This document shows, one piece after another, positions 25,909 to 34,475 of a stretch of DNA of 64,000 bases (its first letter is position 1; the number at the start of each line of letters is the position of its first letter). Both the position numbers and the translations under genes were made by a program. The notes below the pieces were generated by a model. The model did no database searches. It was not told where the DNA came from and saw only the letters and a list, made by a program, of their open reading frames with translations. Source of the stretch: Deltaproteobacteria bacterium (GTDB lineage: Bacteria > Desulfobacterota > Syntrophobacteria > Syntrophobacterales > Syntrophobacteraceae); the NCBI GenBank assembly GCA_012517315.1, contig JAAYVE010000059.1:273269-337268 (forward strand), written 5' to 3'.

Positions 25909-26613
25909 TCAAATCCCCAGAAAGGCCTGCTTGACCTGTTCGTTCTCAAGCAACTCGCGCCCCTTGCCCTCCATGACGATGCGACCATTCTCCAAGACAT
26001 AGGCCCGGTCGCAAATGGCGAGGGTTTGCTTGACGTTTTGTTCCACCATGAGGATTGTCACGCCCTCCGAATGCACGCGACGGGCCAGTCGAAAGATCTC
26101 CTGGGTGAGAAGGGGGGAAAGGCCGAGGGAAGGTTCATCGAAAAGCATCATCTTGGGCCGCGACATGAGACCCCGTGCGATGGCGCACATTTGCTGCTCC
26201 CCTCCTGAGAGTGTCCCCGCCATTTGTCTCTGCCGTTCACGGAGCCTGGGGAAGAGCTCCAGGACCCACTCGAGGGTTTCTCTACGATGGGCTTTGGCCG
26301 TGGGAGAGAGAGAACCCAGTTCCAGATTCTCCAGCACGGACATTTCGGGAAACAACTGCCTGCCTTCGGGGACGTGAGCAATGCCCACCTCGGTGATCCG
26401 GTAAGGCGGAATCCGGTCCAGGCGCTCATCGCCGAACCAGATCTCACCACTGCTGGGATGGATCATGCTGGATATGGTCCGCATGATGGTGCTCTTGCCG
26501 GCCCCGTTGGCGCCCACGAGTACCACGAATTCCTTCTCAGCCACATGAAACGAGACATCCCAGAGAACCTGCACATCGCCGTATCCGGCGTTGACTCTCT
26601 CGACCCTCAGCAT
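25909..26613 (-). CDS. livF: Branched-chain amino-acid ABC transporter ATPase LivF
   Basis: A 234-residue ABC ATPase: Walker A GANGAGKST, Q-loop region PEGRQLFP, signature LSGGEQQM, Walker B MMLFDEPSLGLSP and H-loop region MVEQNVKQTL. LivF-type proteins have a short C-terminus ending in ...KQAFLGI, as here. Last gene of a livJHMGF operon; 3 nt after livG. With livG interrupted, LivF could only work with another LivG-type partner. Confidence 0.93.
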   Translation of the reverse strand: MLRVERVNAGYGDVQVLWDVSFHVAEKEFVVLVGANGAGKSTIMRTISSMIHPSSGEIWFGDERLDRIPPYRITEVGIAHVPEGRQLFPEMSVLENLELGSLSPTAKAHRRETLEWVLELFPRLRERQRQMAGTLSGGEQQMCAIARGLMSRPKMMLFDEPSLGLSPLLTQEIFRLARRVHSEGVTILMVEQNVKQTLAICDRAYVLENGRIVMEGKGRELLENEQVKQAFLGI

Positions 26614-26616
26614 CTC

Positions 26617-27330
26617 CTATTCCTTTCCGAGATAAGCTTCGATGACGGCCCTGTTGTTGGCGACCTCCGCAGGCGTGCCCTTGGCGATCTCCTGGCCGTA
26701 GTTGATGCACAGGATGCGGTCGCAGATGTTCATGATCACGTGCATGATGTGTTCCACGATGATGATGGTGATGCCCGAATCACGGATCTTTCGGATGAGT
26801 TCCGTCCCCTGGACCTGTTCCTGCGGGGTCAGACCGGCCATGGTTTCATCCAGAAGGAGCAATTTGGGACCCGTCGCAAGGGCACGAGCGATCTCGAGAC
26901 GTTTTCGGTCCCCGATAGTGAGGCCTTTGGCCGAAGATTGCGCTCTCTTGTCCAACTCGCAGAATCGGAGGACCTCCATGGCTTTTTACCGGGCCTCGGC
27001 CATGTGGGACGTGACGTTGAAGGCCGAGGCGATAACGTTTTCCAGGACGGTCATGCGCCGCAGGGGTTTCACGATCTGGAAGGTCCTGCCGATTCCCAGT
27101 TTGCAGATCTTCCAGGTGGGCAGACCATTTAGTTTGTTGTCTTCGAAGAAGATTCCCCCGGAAGTGATGGGATAGTAGCCGTTGATCAGGTTGAAAACGG
27201 TGGTCTTACCGGAACCGTTGGGGCCGATGAGTCCAAAAATCTCTCCCTGCTCCACCGTGAAACTGAGGTCGCTGACGGCCACAAGCCCCCCGAAAGCCTT
27301 CGTCAAACGCTTCGTTTCAAAAAAAGCCAT
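26617..27330 (-). pseudogene. livG: livG ATPase gene interrupted by an in-frame TAA
   Basis: Two ORFs in the same frame (27330-26986 and 26985-26617) together encode a full-length LivG of 238 codons. The first half has Walker A GPNGSGKTT and RTFQIVKPLRRMTVLENV; the second has GDRKRLEIARALATGPKLLLLDETMAGLTP, i.e. signature region and Walker B. Between them codon 115 is TAA (26986-26988) in ...SHMAEAR-stop-KAMEVLRF. Relatives have a charged residue there, so a single GAA-to-TAA change would explain it. No frameshift is needed. It may be a recent nonsense mutation, an assembly error, or a split gene; no good ribosome site precedes the second half. Confidence 0.85.
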
Positions 27331-27332
27331 AG

Positions 27333-28313
27333 TCAGTTCCCGCCGCTTGTGGTCAAGAGTTCTTTGTCTTTGGACCAGAGCCGTTGGACTTTCGACCAGT
27401 CTCCGATGATCCCATTAGCCATGTAACGAATCACAAAAATGACAAGCAAACCAAAAACCAGGATGTGGGCCTCACTGACCCACTTGGGGAACAATCCGAA
27501 AAAGGAACTGCGGAAGGTTTCCTGAAGGAGCACCATGATGAAGGCCCCCACGGCGGGGCCCCAGATGGTGCCGACTCCCCCGATGATCGCCACCAGGATG
27601 GCCATGATGGAAATGTAGTGGAGCGAAAAAACCACGTGGGGATCAATGAAAGCCATGTAGTTCATGTAAAAGGCGCCGGCGATGCCAGTGAAAAAAGAGC
27701 TGATCATGAGGGAGAGGCTCTTGTACCGGAAAGCGCTGATTCCCATGGACTCCGCTGCATCCTGATCCTCCCGGATGGCTACGAAATAGAACCCCCACTT
27801 GGACCGGACCACCCGATAGGTGACGTACACGCAGACCGCCGCGAGACCCAGGACCAGGTAGTAATAAGGCAGTTTGCTCCGGAAAGTCTGGATGATCAGG
27901 ATTCCCTGCATGCCTTCCGTGAAATTCCTCCACACCGTGGCGACCAGACGAAAGATCTCTCCCACGGCGATGGTTGCCAAGGCGAAATAGGGACCTCTCA
28001 ATCGAAAACAGATCCAGCCGATGAGAAGGCCGACGAGAAGGGCCACCGGACCGCCCAACAGCATCCCCCACCAGGCGGAAATCTGGAGCTTGGTGACACA
28101 CAAACCGGCGGTGTAGGCACCCGTGCCGAAAAAGATGGCGTGCCCGAAGGAAACTTGCCCGGTATATCCTGCAAGAAGGTTCCAGGCGGAACCGATGATG
28201 ACCCACATGAGGGCGATGATGAAAACGTGGGTGTAATAATCCGAGCGAACGGCAATGGGGAAAAGGATGAGAACGGCGAGGACTATGATTGCTGGCCAGT
28301 TCTTGGATTTCAT
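27333..28313 (-). CDS. livM: Branched-chain amino-acid ABC transporter permease LivM
   Basis: A 326-residue inner-membrane permease with about nine hydrophobic spans. Hallmarks: WNLLAGYTGQVSFGHAIFFGTGAYTAGL and, near the cytoplasmic loop, VAIREDQDAAESMGISAFRYKSLSLMISSFFTGIAGA. It forms the pore with LivH. Order livH-livM-livG-livF on the minus strand is standard. Thirteen nt after livH, two nt before livG. Confidence 0.94.
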   Translation of the reverse strand: MKSKNWPAIIVLAVLILFPIAVRSDYYTHVFIIALMWVIIGSAWNLLAGYTGQVSFGHAIFFGTGAYTAGLCVTKLQISAWWGMLLGGPVALLVGLLIGWICFRLRGPYFALATIAVGEIFRLVATVWRNFTEGMQGILIIQTFRSKLPYYYLVLGLAAVCVYVTYRVVRSKWGFYFVAIREDQDAAESMGISAFRYKSLSLMISSFFTGIAGAFYMNYMAFIDPHVVFSLHYISIMAILVAIIGGVGTIWGPAVGAFIMVLLQETFRSSFFGLFPKWVSEAHILVFGLLVIFVIRYMANGIIGDWSKVQRLWSKDKELLTTSGGN

Positions 28314-28326
28314 AGGTTCGGTCCTC

Positions 28327-29202
28327 TCACACTTTCGTCAACGCTTTGAGTCCACCAGGGAGGAAGATGAGCACCAGAAGAAAAATCACCATTCCCACCG
28401 CATCCTTTAGGGCCATGGAAAGGTAGGTGGCACCCAGGGACTCGGCCACGCCCAGCACCACCCCCCCCACGATGGCTCCCACCGTGCTCCCCAGCCCTCC
28501 CAGGATCGTGATCACGAAGGCCTTGAGAGTGAACGGGCCGCCAATATCGGGAAAGAGGTAGTATATGGGGAGCAGCAGGCTCCCGGCTGCCGCGGCGAAA
28601 GCCGATCCCAGCCCGTAAGTGAGGACGGTGATCCATTCAGCATTGATTCCCATGAGAAGTGCTGCATCCCGGTTCTGGGCCGTCGCCCGCACGGATTTCC
28701 CCATATCGGTCTTGAGAAGAAAGAAGAAAAGCATTGCAGTGATTGCCAGGGCGATCAGGAAGGCGACAATCATGGGGATGTTGAAGGAGATGCCCCCGAG
28801 ATAAACAGCGGAGGAACTGTAGGAGGTCTTGACGGACTTGTAATCGGATTGAAAGAGGAAACGGATGATTTCTGTGAGGACCATGCCGATTCCGACCGTC
28901 ATGAGAACCTGGTTTTCGGGCAAAATGGAATCCACGTTGAGCAAAGGATTCAACAGATACTTCTGAATGAGCACGCCGATGAGAAAGAGGGCGGGCATGG
29001 CCACAAGAAGTGAGAAATACGGGTCCAGGTGCAGGAACTCGAACAGGACGAAAGTGATGTACATGGCGATCATCATGAGCTGGCCGTGGGCCAGGTTGAT
29101 GATTTTCATGACTCCCATGATCAGCGTCATCCCCAGCCCGACAAGGGCATAAATGCCGCCGATGAGGATTCCTGAAACGAATGTCTGAATGAAAACTTCC
29201 AT
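28327..29202 (-). CDS. livH: Branched-chain amino-acid ABC transporter permease LivH
   Basis: A 291-residue permease with about eight spans. Signatures: GLGMTLIMGVMKIINLAHGQLMMIAMY near the N-terminus and VRATAQNRDAALLMGINAEWITVLTYGLGSAFAAAAGSL, LGGLGSTVGAIVGG further on. Pairs with LivM. Second gene of the operon after the binding protein; ATG follows AGAGGACGGTAACCC. Confidence 0.94.
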   Translation of the reverse strand: MEVFIQTFVSGILIGGIYALVGLGMTLIMGVMKIINLAHGQLMMIAMYITFVLFEFLHLDPYFSLLVAMPALFLIGVLIQKYLLNPLLNVDSILPENQVLMTVGIGMVLTEIIRFLFQSDYKSVKTSYSSSAVYLGGISFNIPMIVAFLIALAITAMLFFFLLKTDMGKSVRATAQNRDAALLMGINAEWITVLTYGLGSAFAAAAGSLLLPIYYLFPDIGGPFTLKAFVITILGGLGSTVGAIVGGVVLGVAESLGATYLSMALKDAVGMVIFLLVLIFLPGGLKALTKV

Positions 29203-29456
29203 GGGTTACCGTCCTCTTTATCAAGGGGATGGAAGACTGCCGGGGGAGTGCCTGTGGACTGTGAAAAAAACCGGAATCCGCAGAGAAAGAGAAAGGGGGA
29301 ACGCGCGCTTCCGTCTCCCCCCGGGCACGTAGGGTGATCATGGGACAGGAAATGCTTTTCCAAAGGGGGAGAGCTGTTCATCCACTGCAACGTTCGCCCT
29401 CACGTGCCTTCAAGGAGCAGCTAAGGAGCATTACCGGCTGCCAGGTCTCACGAGAG

Positions 29457-29490
29457 AAAAAAGGGCGCATCCATAGGGACGGATGCACCC
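29457..29490 (-). terminator. Terminator after the periplasmic binding protein gene
   Basis: On the minus strand GGGTGCATCC pairs with GGATGCGCCC (10 bp, one wobble), 8-nt loop, then TTTTTT. It lies between the binding-protein stop (29506) and livH (29202), so it probably trims expression of the membrane genes relative to the binding protein. Confidence 0.88.
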
Positions 29491-29505
29491 CCGGTGGATG
29501 TTGCG

Positions 29506-30696
29506 TTACTTCCAGATCTTTTCCCAGTCGATTGGGTAAAGGTAGGGCTTACTGGCCACTTCCTTTGGCCAGACCAACTCGAGCTTTCCTTCGATCCACT
29601 GGACCAGGTAGGTGGGCAGCTTGTTTTGGTTGGTCTTCTTATCATATGACACGAATTTCACAGGCCCGAAGACGGTCATCATGTCCGTCTTGCTGAGAGC
29701 CTCCCGCACATCCGCTGCGGTCATGGACTTGGCTCGCTTGAGGGCGTCGGCGATGACGTAGGCCGAAGCGTAACCTTCCGCTCCGTGGTATTCGGTTTCC
29801 GAACCGTATTTTTTCATGAACTTGTCGTAGTAATCCTTGGCACCCGGGTAAGGCAGGGTCTGATACCAGAGGGTTGCCGAAAAAACACCTTCGGACGCTT
29901 TCCCTGCATTCTTCAGGAACTCGGGAAGGGTGAAGCCTGCAGCGCCTCCCACGAAAAGCTTAGGGGTCACCCGCAGTTCCATGGATTGCCGCATGAGAAG
30001 GGAAGCGTCCATCAGGTAAGAGATCATGTACACGAGGTCAGGATTGGCCTGCTTGACCTTCACCAAGATGGGCTTGAAGTCCACTCCCCCATGCTCATAG
30101 CCTTCGGTCATGAGCACTTTGATTCCGAGTTTTTCGCAGGTTTTCTCGAATTCCTTGGAACCGGAAGACCCGAAGTTGGTGTTTTCATATAGGATGACAG
30201 CCGTCTTGGGTTTCGCCACTTCTGTAAGAAAGGACTCGAGGGCCTTGGGATACTCACTGACCGGAGGATTCAACCGGAATATGTACTCCCAGTTCTGTTC
30301 GGTGATCTTGTCGTCGGAACCGGTAGCCACAAGAAAGGGCACCCGGTTTTGCTGGGCAACCCCTGATATGGCGAAGGTTTCGGAACTGCCGTACCCGCCG
30401 CCCAGCATGACCACCTTGTCCTTGGTGATCAATTTTTCCGCGGCGGAACGGGCCACATCAGGCCTTCCCGTATCATCTTCGAAGATGAACTCGAGCTTTT
30501 TTCCGTTGATGCCTCCTGCGGCGTTGATTTCTTCAAGGGCCATCTCAAACGACTTCTTCTCGATTTCGCCAAATTTCGCCTTGTCACCTGTAACGGGGAG
30601 GATGATGCCCACTTTGACCGTTTCCTGAGCGGCCGCCTGGATGGCAAAAGAGGTGAGAAGGAGTGAAGCAAGTAACAAGATCGAGGTTCGTTTCAT
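29506..30696 (-). CDS. livJ: Periplasmic branched-chain amino-acid-type binding protein LivJ/LivK
   Basis: A 396-residue substrate-binding protein. Signal peptide MKRTSILLLASLLLTSFAIQAAAQ, then VKVGIILPVTGDKAKFG..., FIFEDDTGRPDVARSAAEKLI and YENTNFGSSGSKEF, all typical of type I ligand-binding domains. ATG 30696 has GGAGG seven nt upstream; the in-frame upstream extension is not signal-like. First gene of the liv operon; a terminator follows it. Ligand could be Leu/Ile/Val, but such proteins also bind aromatic acids or amides. Confidence 0.92.
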   Translation of the reverse strand: MKRTSILLLASLLLTSFAIQAAAQETVKVGIILPVTGDKAKFGEIEKKSFEMALEEINAAGGINGKKLEFIFEDDTGRPDVARSAAEKLITKDKVVMLGGGYGSSETFAISGVAQQNRVPFLVATGSDDKITEQNWEYIFRLNPPVSEYPKALESFLTEVAKPKTAVILYENTNFGSSGSKEFEKTCEKLGIKVLMTEGYEHGGVDFKPILVKVKQANPDLVYMISYLMDASLLMRQSMELRVTPKLFVGGAAGFTLPEFLKNAGKASEGVFSATLWYQTLPYPGAKDYYDKFMKKYGSETEYHGAEGYASAYVIADALKRAKSMTAADVREALSKTDMMTVFGPVKFVSYDKKTNQNKLPTYLVQWIEGKLELVWPKEVASKPYLYPIDWEKIWK

Positions 30697-30848
30697 GTCT
30701 GTTCCTCCGTGAAAGGGTTGAAATCGAATCAAACTCATCGCCCTGTGGTACGAACCGGCTTCAGCTGCATCCAGTTTCCACTGCGTTCATTTGAAGAGGC
30801 GAATCAGGGATGATTTATGTGAGATGGACCGCACAGACTTTTAACGTA

Positions 30849-30877
30849 GTATAAGTGAGCAAAGGAAGTCAAGCCAA
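30849..30877 (-). promoter_or_regulatory. Probable promoter of the first liv operon
   Basis: Minus strand: TTGGCT, 18-nt spacer, TATACT. About 150 nt upstream of the binding-protein start. Confidence 0.5.
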
Positions 30878-30922
30878 GGATGAACGGAGGGATTCCGACC
30901 GTTGCCGAGGGGGAGGAGGCAG

Positions 30923-31909
30923 TTGAAAACGAATCACCACCACATCTCATTGCCGGTGCTGGATTCTGTTTCACATGTTGAAGCTCTGAGCCGGTTTGTA
31001 TGCCTCCATCGAGAGCAGGTCCGGGCTGCTGTGGAAGACTGGGGCCATCTCATGGGAAAGGTGCCGGGCTGGAAACACCCGTGTCATTTCTCCGATGATA
31101 CGGAAGAAACCGCCCGTTGGATTTTCCTCCTGGATGTGTTGAACCACTGCTTCTGGGCGGGAAGGGGAGAAGAATTGTGGAGAATCCGATACCGGGGGGA
31201 GGAGTACTCAGGATACTGGGGACTGGCGGCCGCTCTCAAAAGGGCCCTCGAGAGGGGGTATCCTCTGACCGATGCGGCATTCCTGTCCCGGATGACGATG
31301 AGGGAACTGGAGAGCATCCTTGCAGGCACGGGGACCATCCCCCTCCTCGAGGCCAGGCTGGCCAACGTGCGCGAAGCGGGACGCATTCTCATCGCCCGGT
31401 GGCGGGGAGACATCGTGCATCTTATCGAGCAGGCGCAGGAAAGTGCCGTCCAGCTTGTATGGCATGTGGTGGAATCGTTTCCGAGCTTTCGTGACGAAGC
31501 GCAATACAAAGGCGGGCGCATCTTCTTTTGGAAGCGGGCACAGATCTTCGCCGCGGATCTCTCCGCGGCTTACGGCGGCGAAGGTCTCGGGTGCTTTCAC
31601 GATCTTCGTCGCTTGACGGCGTTCGCGGATTACAAACTGCCTCAGGTTCTCAGGCAACTGGGCATCCTTTGCTATGCCCCTTGCCTCGCGGCCAAGGTCG
31701 ATGGACTGGAGGAGCTGAAGCCGGGAAGCGAAGAGGAAGTGGAAATCAGAGCGCTCACAATTCTAGCGGTGGAAGAGTGCAGGAAGGCCTTCATCGGGTT
31801 GGGATCACCAGTCACCAGCACACAGGTGGACAGCTGGCTGTGGCATCTTGGCCAGCACGAGCGCTTCAGACAAAAGCCGTACCACCGATCCCGCACCATT
31901 TTTTATTAA
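30923..31909 (+). CDS. Queuosine salvage protein (DUF2419/Qng1 family)
   Basis: A 328-residue protein of the Qng1 (C9orf64) family, queuosine-nucleoside glycosylases that free queuine base. Recognisable blocks: GWKHPCHFSDDTEETARWIFLLDVLNHCFW, FSGYWGLAAAL-like YSGYWGLAAALKRALERG, and LTAFADYKLPQVLRQLGIL. Mostly eukaryotic but present in scattered bacteria. No other queuosine gene is beside it. Start is uncertain: TTG 30923 follows GGGGGAGGAGG closely; TTG 30902 is possible. It is a single gene between the liv operon (divergent) and the signalling island. Confidence 0.78.
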   Translation: MKTNHHHISLPVLDSVSHVEALSRFVCLHREQVRAAVEDWGHLMGKVPGWKHPCHFSDDTEETARWIFLLDVLNHCFWAGRGEELWRIRYRGEEYSGYWGLAAALKRALERGYPLTDAAFLSRMTMRELESILAGTGTIPLLEARLANVREAGRILIARWRGDIVHLIEQAQESAVQLVWHVVESFPSFRDEAQYKGGRIFFWKRAQIFAADLSAAYGGEGLGCFHDLRRLTAFADYKLPQVLRQLGILCYAPCLAAKVDGLEELKPGSEEEVEIRALTILAVEECRKAFIGLGSPVTSTQVDSWLWHLGQHERFRQKPYHRSRTIFY

Positions 31910-32073
31910 TGCTCCCCGACGCAAATTGCGATTAGTGGAATGATGTCAAGCAGGGGGATGGGGTCTCCATTCATGCCGATTTCCGGGCAGATTGATGCCC
32001 ACTGCCGGAAGATGTTTTGTCGAGGCACACGCATCAACACGTTCCATGAAAAAACCTATAGGATCATGCAGCC

Positions 32074-33234
32074 ATGTCCGAATTGACCCGTGAACAGGTT
32101 CTCATGGCAACCATCGCCGGCAAGGGCCCTCCGTATCTTCGGGGTGTAGACCTTTCTGCCCTGGATCTGTCGAGGGCGGGGTGGCTGGTGAAGGCGGACC
32201 TGCGCCAGGCAAATCTCACCAGCTCGAACCTCGCCCGGGTCAACCTCAGTGGGGCCCTGCTGGAGAAGGCCAACATGCACTCCTGCAACCTGGCGGGCGC
32301 AGACCTCCAACATGCAGACATGAGGGAAGTGAAGCTGGACGTCGCGAATCTGAGGCTCGCAAATCTCGCTGGGGCCGTTCTCAAGGGAGCGAGCCTCGTG
32401 GGGACCAACCTGGTGAAGGTGAACCTGGAGTGTGCCGACCTCGAGAAGGCGGACCTCGAGGGAGCGAATCTCTCGGGGGCCAACCTGAAAAACGCCAAAC
32501 TGAACTTAGCCAATCTCAAGATGGCTAATTTCAGCGGCGCCGATCTGGCTGGAGCGAGTTTATTGGGAACGGATCTGGATTTGGCGCGCAACTTGAGCCA
32601 GCTGCCGGTTCCGGCGCACGGATTTGCGGGCGCCATCCGGTCCATCCAACTCACCGACCTGATCCAGCTCGTTTGCCTCGCCAACTCCACGCTTCTCATC
32701 CGGGTGGAATCCTCCCTGGGGACCGGTATGATCCACGTGAAAGGGGGGCGCGTCTGCCATGCCGAGCAAGGTGATATCCACGGGGAAAGGGCCCTCATGG
32801 AAATGCTTCAGTGGAACAACGGGCGCTTCGAAACATTCCCCCTGTCGTTGGAAGGGCAGGCGTCCATTCACAAACCTTTGGAACACCTCCTGCTGGAGTC
32901 CATGAGGCGTAAAGACGAAAAGCTCTCGGAGGAAAACAGGCAGTGCCATTCGGACCTGCTCAAGCAGATCCGAAGCCACACGCCCATCCCCGCGTACCCG
33001 TCCAAAGATCTCGTGAAAATGATATCCGGGCGTGGGAGGAATCTGAGTGCGAACACGGAGTTACAGATCAGCGATGCGTTCGACTCCGACGAATCGGGGA
33101 ACATCCTGTGCTCCATTGTGGGAGAGGACGGCATTTTCATTGCTCCCCTGAGCCACCTCACCATCAAGGAAGACCATCCCCTTTTCCAACAGGTGGCGGC
33201 TTATCAAGGTGTGCACGGAACCTGCCATGGCTGA
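32074..33234 (+). CDS. Pentapeptide-repeat protein with DUF4388 domain
   Basis: A 386-residue protein. Residues ~20-170 are A(D/N)LXX pentapeptide repeats (ADLRQANLTSSNLARVNLSG...), a right-handed quadrilateral beta-helix. Residues ~185-275 match DUF4388 (GAIRSIQLTDLIQLVCLANSTLLIRV...GGRVCHAEQGDIHGERALMEML), a domain often found beside roadblock and Ras-like GTPase genes. The C-terminus is unrecognised. It heads a signalling island with a roadblock protein and MglA-type GTPase and may act as a regulator or scaffold. Confidence 0.8.
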   Translation: MSELTREQVLMATIAGKGPPYLRGVDLSALDLSRAGWLVKADLRQANLTSSNLARVNLSGALLEKANMHSCNLAGADLQHADMREVKLDVANLRLANLAGAVLKGASLVGTNLVKVNLECADLEKADLEGANLSGANLKNAKLNLANLKMANFSGADLAGASLLGTDLDLARNLSQLPVPAHGFAGAIRSIQLTDLIQLVCLANSTLLIRVESSLGTGMIHVKGGRVCHAEQGDIHGERALMEMLQWNNGRFETFPLSLEGQASIHKPLEHLLLESMRRKDEKLSEENRQCHSDLLKQIRSHTPIPAYPSKDLVKMISGRGRNLSANTELQISDAFDSDESGNILCSIVGEDGIFIAPLSHLTIKEDHPLFQQVAAYQGVHGTCHG

Positions 33235-33406
33235 CTGTGAACATCTGCAGGGGATCTTTCTCGCCCGGTGTCTCACGGAAACGCCATGGAAGGGATTTTC
33301 CCTTGCTGTGACAGGGTCGGCTTTCTTCCAGAAGATCAACTCAAGGGAGTGCCTCGTCGTCGTTTTCTGGGCCACGCCCGGATTTACCGAAGAGAATGGG
33401 CCGTAA
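33227..33406 (+). CDS. Small overlapping ORF, 59 residues, doubtful
   Basis: ATG lies inside the stop region of the previous gene (ATGGCTGA), an arrangement suggesting translational coupling. Translation begins MADCEHLQGIFLARCLTETPW and ends WATPGFTEENGP. No clear Shine-Dalgarno and no known family. It may be only an open stretch in the 204-nt gap. Confidence 0.3.
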   Translation: MADCEHLQGIFLARCLTETPWKGFSLAVTGSAFFQKINSRECLVVVFWATPGFTEENGP

Positions 33407-33438
33407 GACCGGCGTCCGGCTTTTAATGAAGGAAAGGG

Positions 33439-33867
33439 TTGCACGTTGAAATGAACACGATCCTGGATGCAAGCTACATGGGCAATCTGGCCACAGTCAT
33501 CGACAAGGAGCTCCTGGATGCGGGAGCGGAGCACGTGATCATCGTCGATGTGACCGGAAACCTCATCATGGAGCGAGGGAACCTGCACATGAAGGACATT
33601 TCCTCCCTCGCGGTCCTGTCTGCCGCCAACTTTGCAGCCACTGCAGAGATCGCAAAGCTCATCGGTGAAGAGGACTTCACACTGCTCTTTCACAAGGGGG
33701 ACAGGAGAAGCATCCATTTCAGCCGATTCGGCAAGGAGTACATCATCATTACACTTTTCGATGACAATGTGTCTCTGGGGTTGATCCGGTTGAAATCCGG
33801 GAGAGCGATTGAGGAGTTGTCATCCATACTTTACGGGAATGAAGGAAGACAACGGTGGCCTTTATAG
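33439..33867 (+). CDS. Roadblock/LC7-domain protein (MglB-like)
   Basis: A ~142-residue single-domain roadblock protein: helix GNLATVIDKELLDAGAEHVIIVDVTGNLIMERG, then SSLAVLSAANFAATAEIAKLIGEEDFTLLFHKGD and HFSRFGKEYIIITLF. Such proteins dimerise on and regulate MglA-type small GTPases, as GAPs or scaffolds. TTG 33439 follows AAGGAAAGGG; ATG 33451 is the alternative. Its end overlaps the GTPase gene by 13 nt, so the two are probably translated together. Confidence 0.9.
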   Translation: MHVEMNTILDASYMGNLATVIDKELLDAGAEHVIIVDVTGNLIMERGNLHMKDISSLAVLSAANFAATAEIAKLIGEEDFTLLFHKGDRRSIHFSRFGKEYIIITLFDDNVSLGLIRLKSGRAIEELSSILYGNEGRQRWPL

Positions 33868-34475
33868 ATCTGAGCAGGAATGAAATACAGGCGAAACTCG
33901 TTTATTACGGGACCGGACGTGGTGGTAAGACCACGAATCTCCTCTACATTCACGAGTCCATGTCCAAACAGGTCTGCGGGAAAATGGTCACCATCGACAC
34001 AAAGGGTGACCGTACTCTCTTTTTCGATTTCTTACCCCTGAGCGTTGGAAAGATCATGGATTTGAGCATCCGGATTCAGGTTTACACCGTGCCGGGCCAG
34101 GTCATGTATAACACCACGAGGAAGCTCGTATTGAGGGGAGTGGACGGAGTGGCCTTCGTGGCGGATTCGCTGAGAGTTCAGAGACAGAGAAACATCGAGA
34201 GCCTGGAGAACTTGGCTGAAAATCTTCAGGGAGAGGGTCTCGACATCAGGGAGATCCCCCTGGTGCTCCAGTACAACAAGAGGGACCTCATCGAATCCAA
34301 TATTCCCCTCCTAACCATTGAAGAAATGCAGGAAGACCTCAACAAGAACCTGGGTGTTCCCTATTTCGAGGCCAGTGCAGTGAAGGGATTCGGTGTTTAT
34401 GAAACACTGAGGGAGATCAGCAAGAGAACCATCAAGAACGTGATCCAGAAGGTGGGCGGGCAGCTGGAGAGGTGA
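33855..34475 (+). CDS. MglA-like small GTPase
   Basis: A 206-residue Ras-like GTPase. P-loop GTGRGGKTTN, switch-region VYTVPGQVMYNTTRKLVLRGVDG (PGQ in place of DxxG-type DTAGQ, as in MglA), guanine-specificity motif NKRD and ASAVKGFGV. MglA-type proteins set cell polarity, motility or protein localisation with a roadblock partner. GTG start inside the roadblock gene; its stop overlaps the next gene (GTGA). Confidence 0.93.
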   Translation: MAFIDLSRNEIQAKLVYYGTGRGGKTTNLLYIHESMSKQVCGKMVTIDTKGDRTLFFDFLPLSVGKIMDLSIRIQVYTVPGQVMYNTTRKLVLRGVDGVAFVADSLRVQRQRNIESLENLAENLQGEGLDIREIPLVLQYNKRDLIESNIPLLTIEEMQEDLNKNLGVPYFEASAVKGFGVYETLREISKRTIKNVIQKVGGQLER

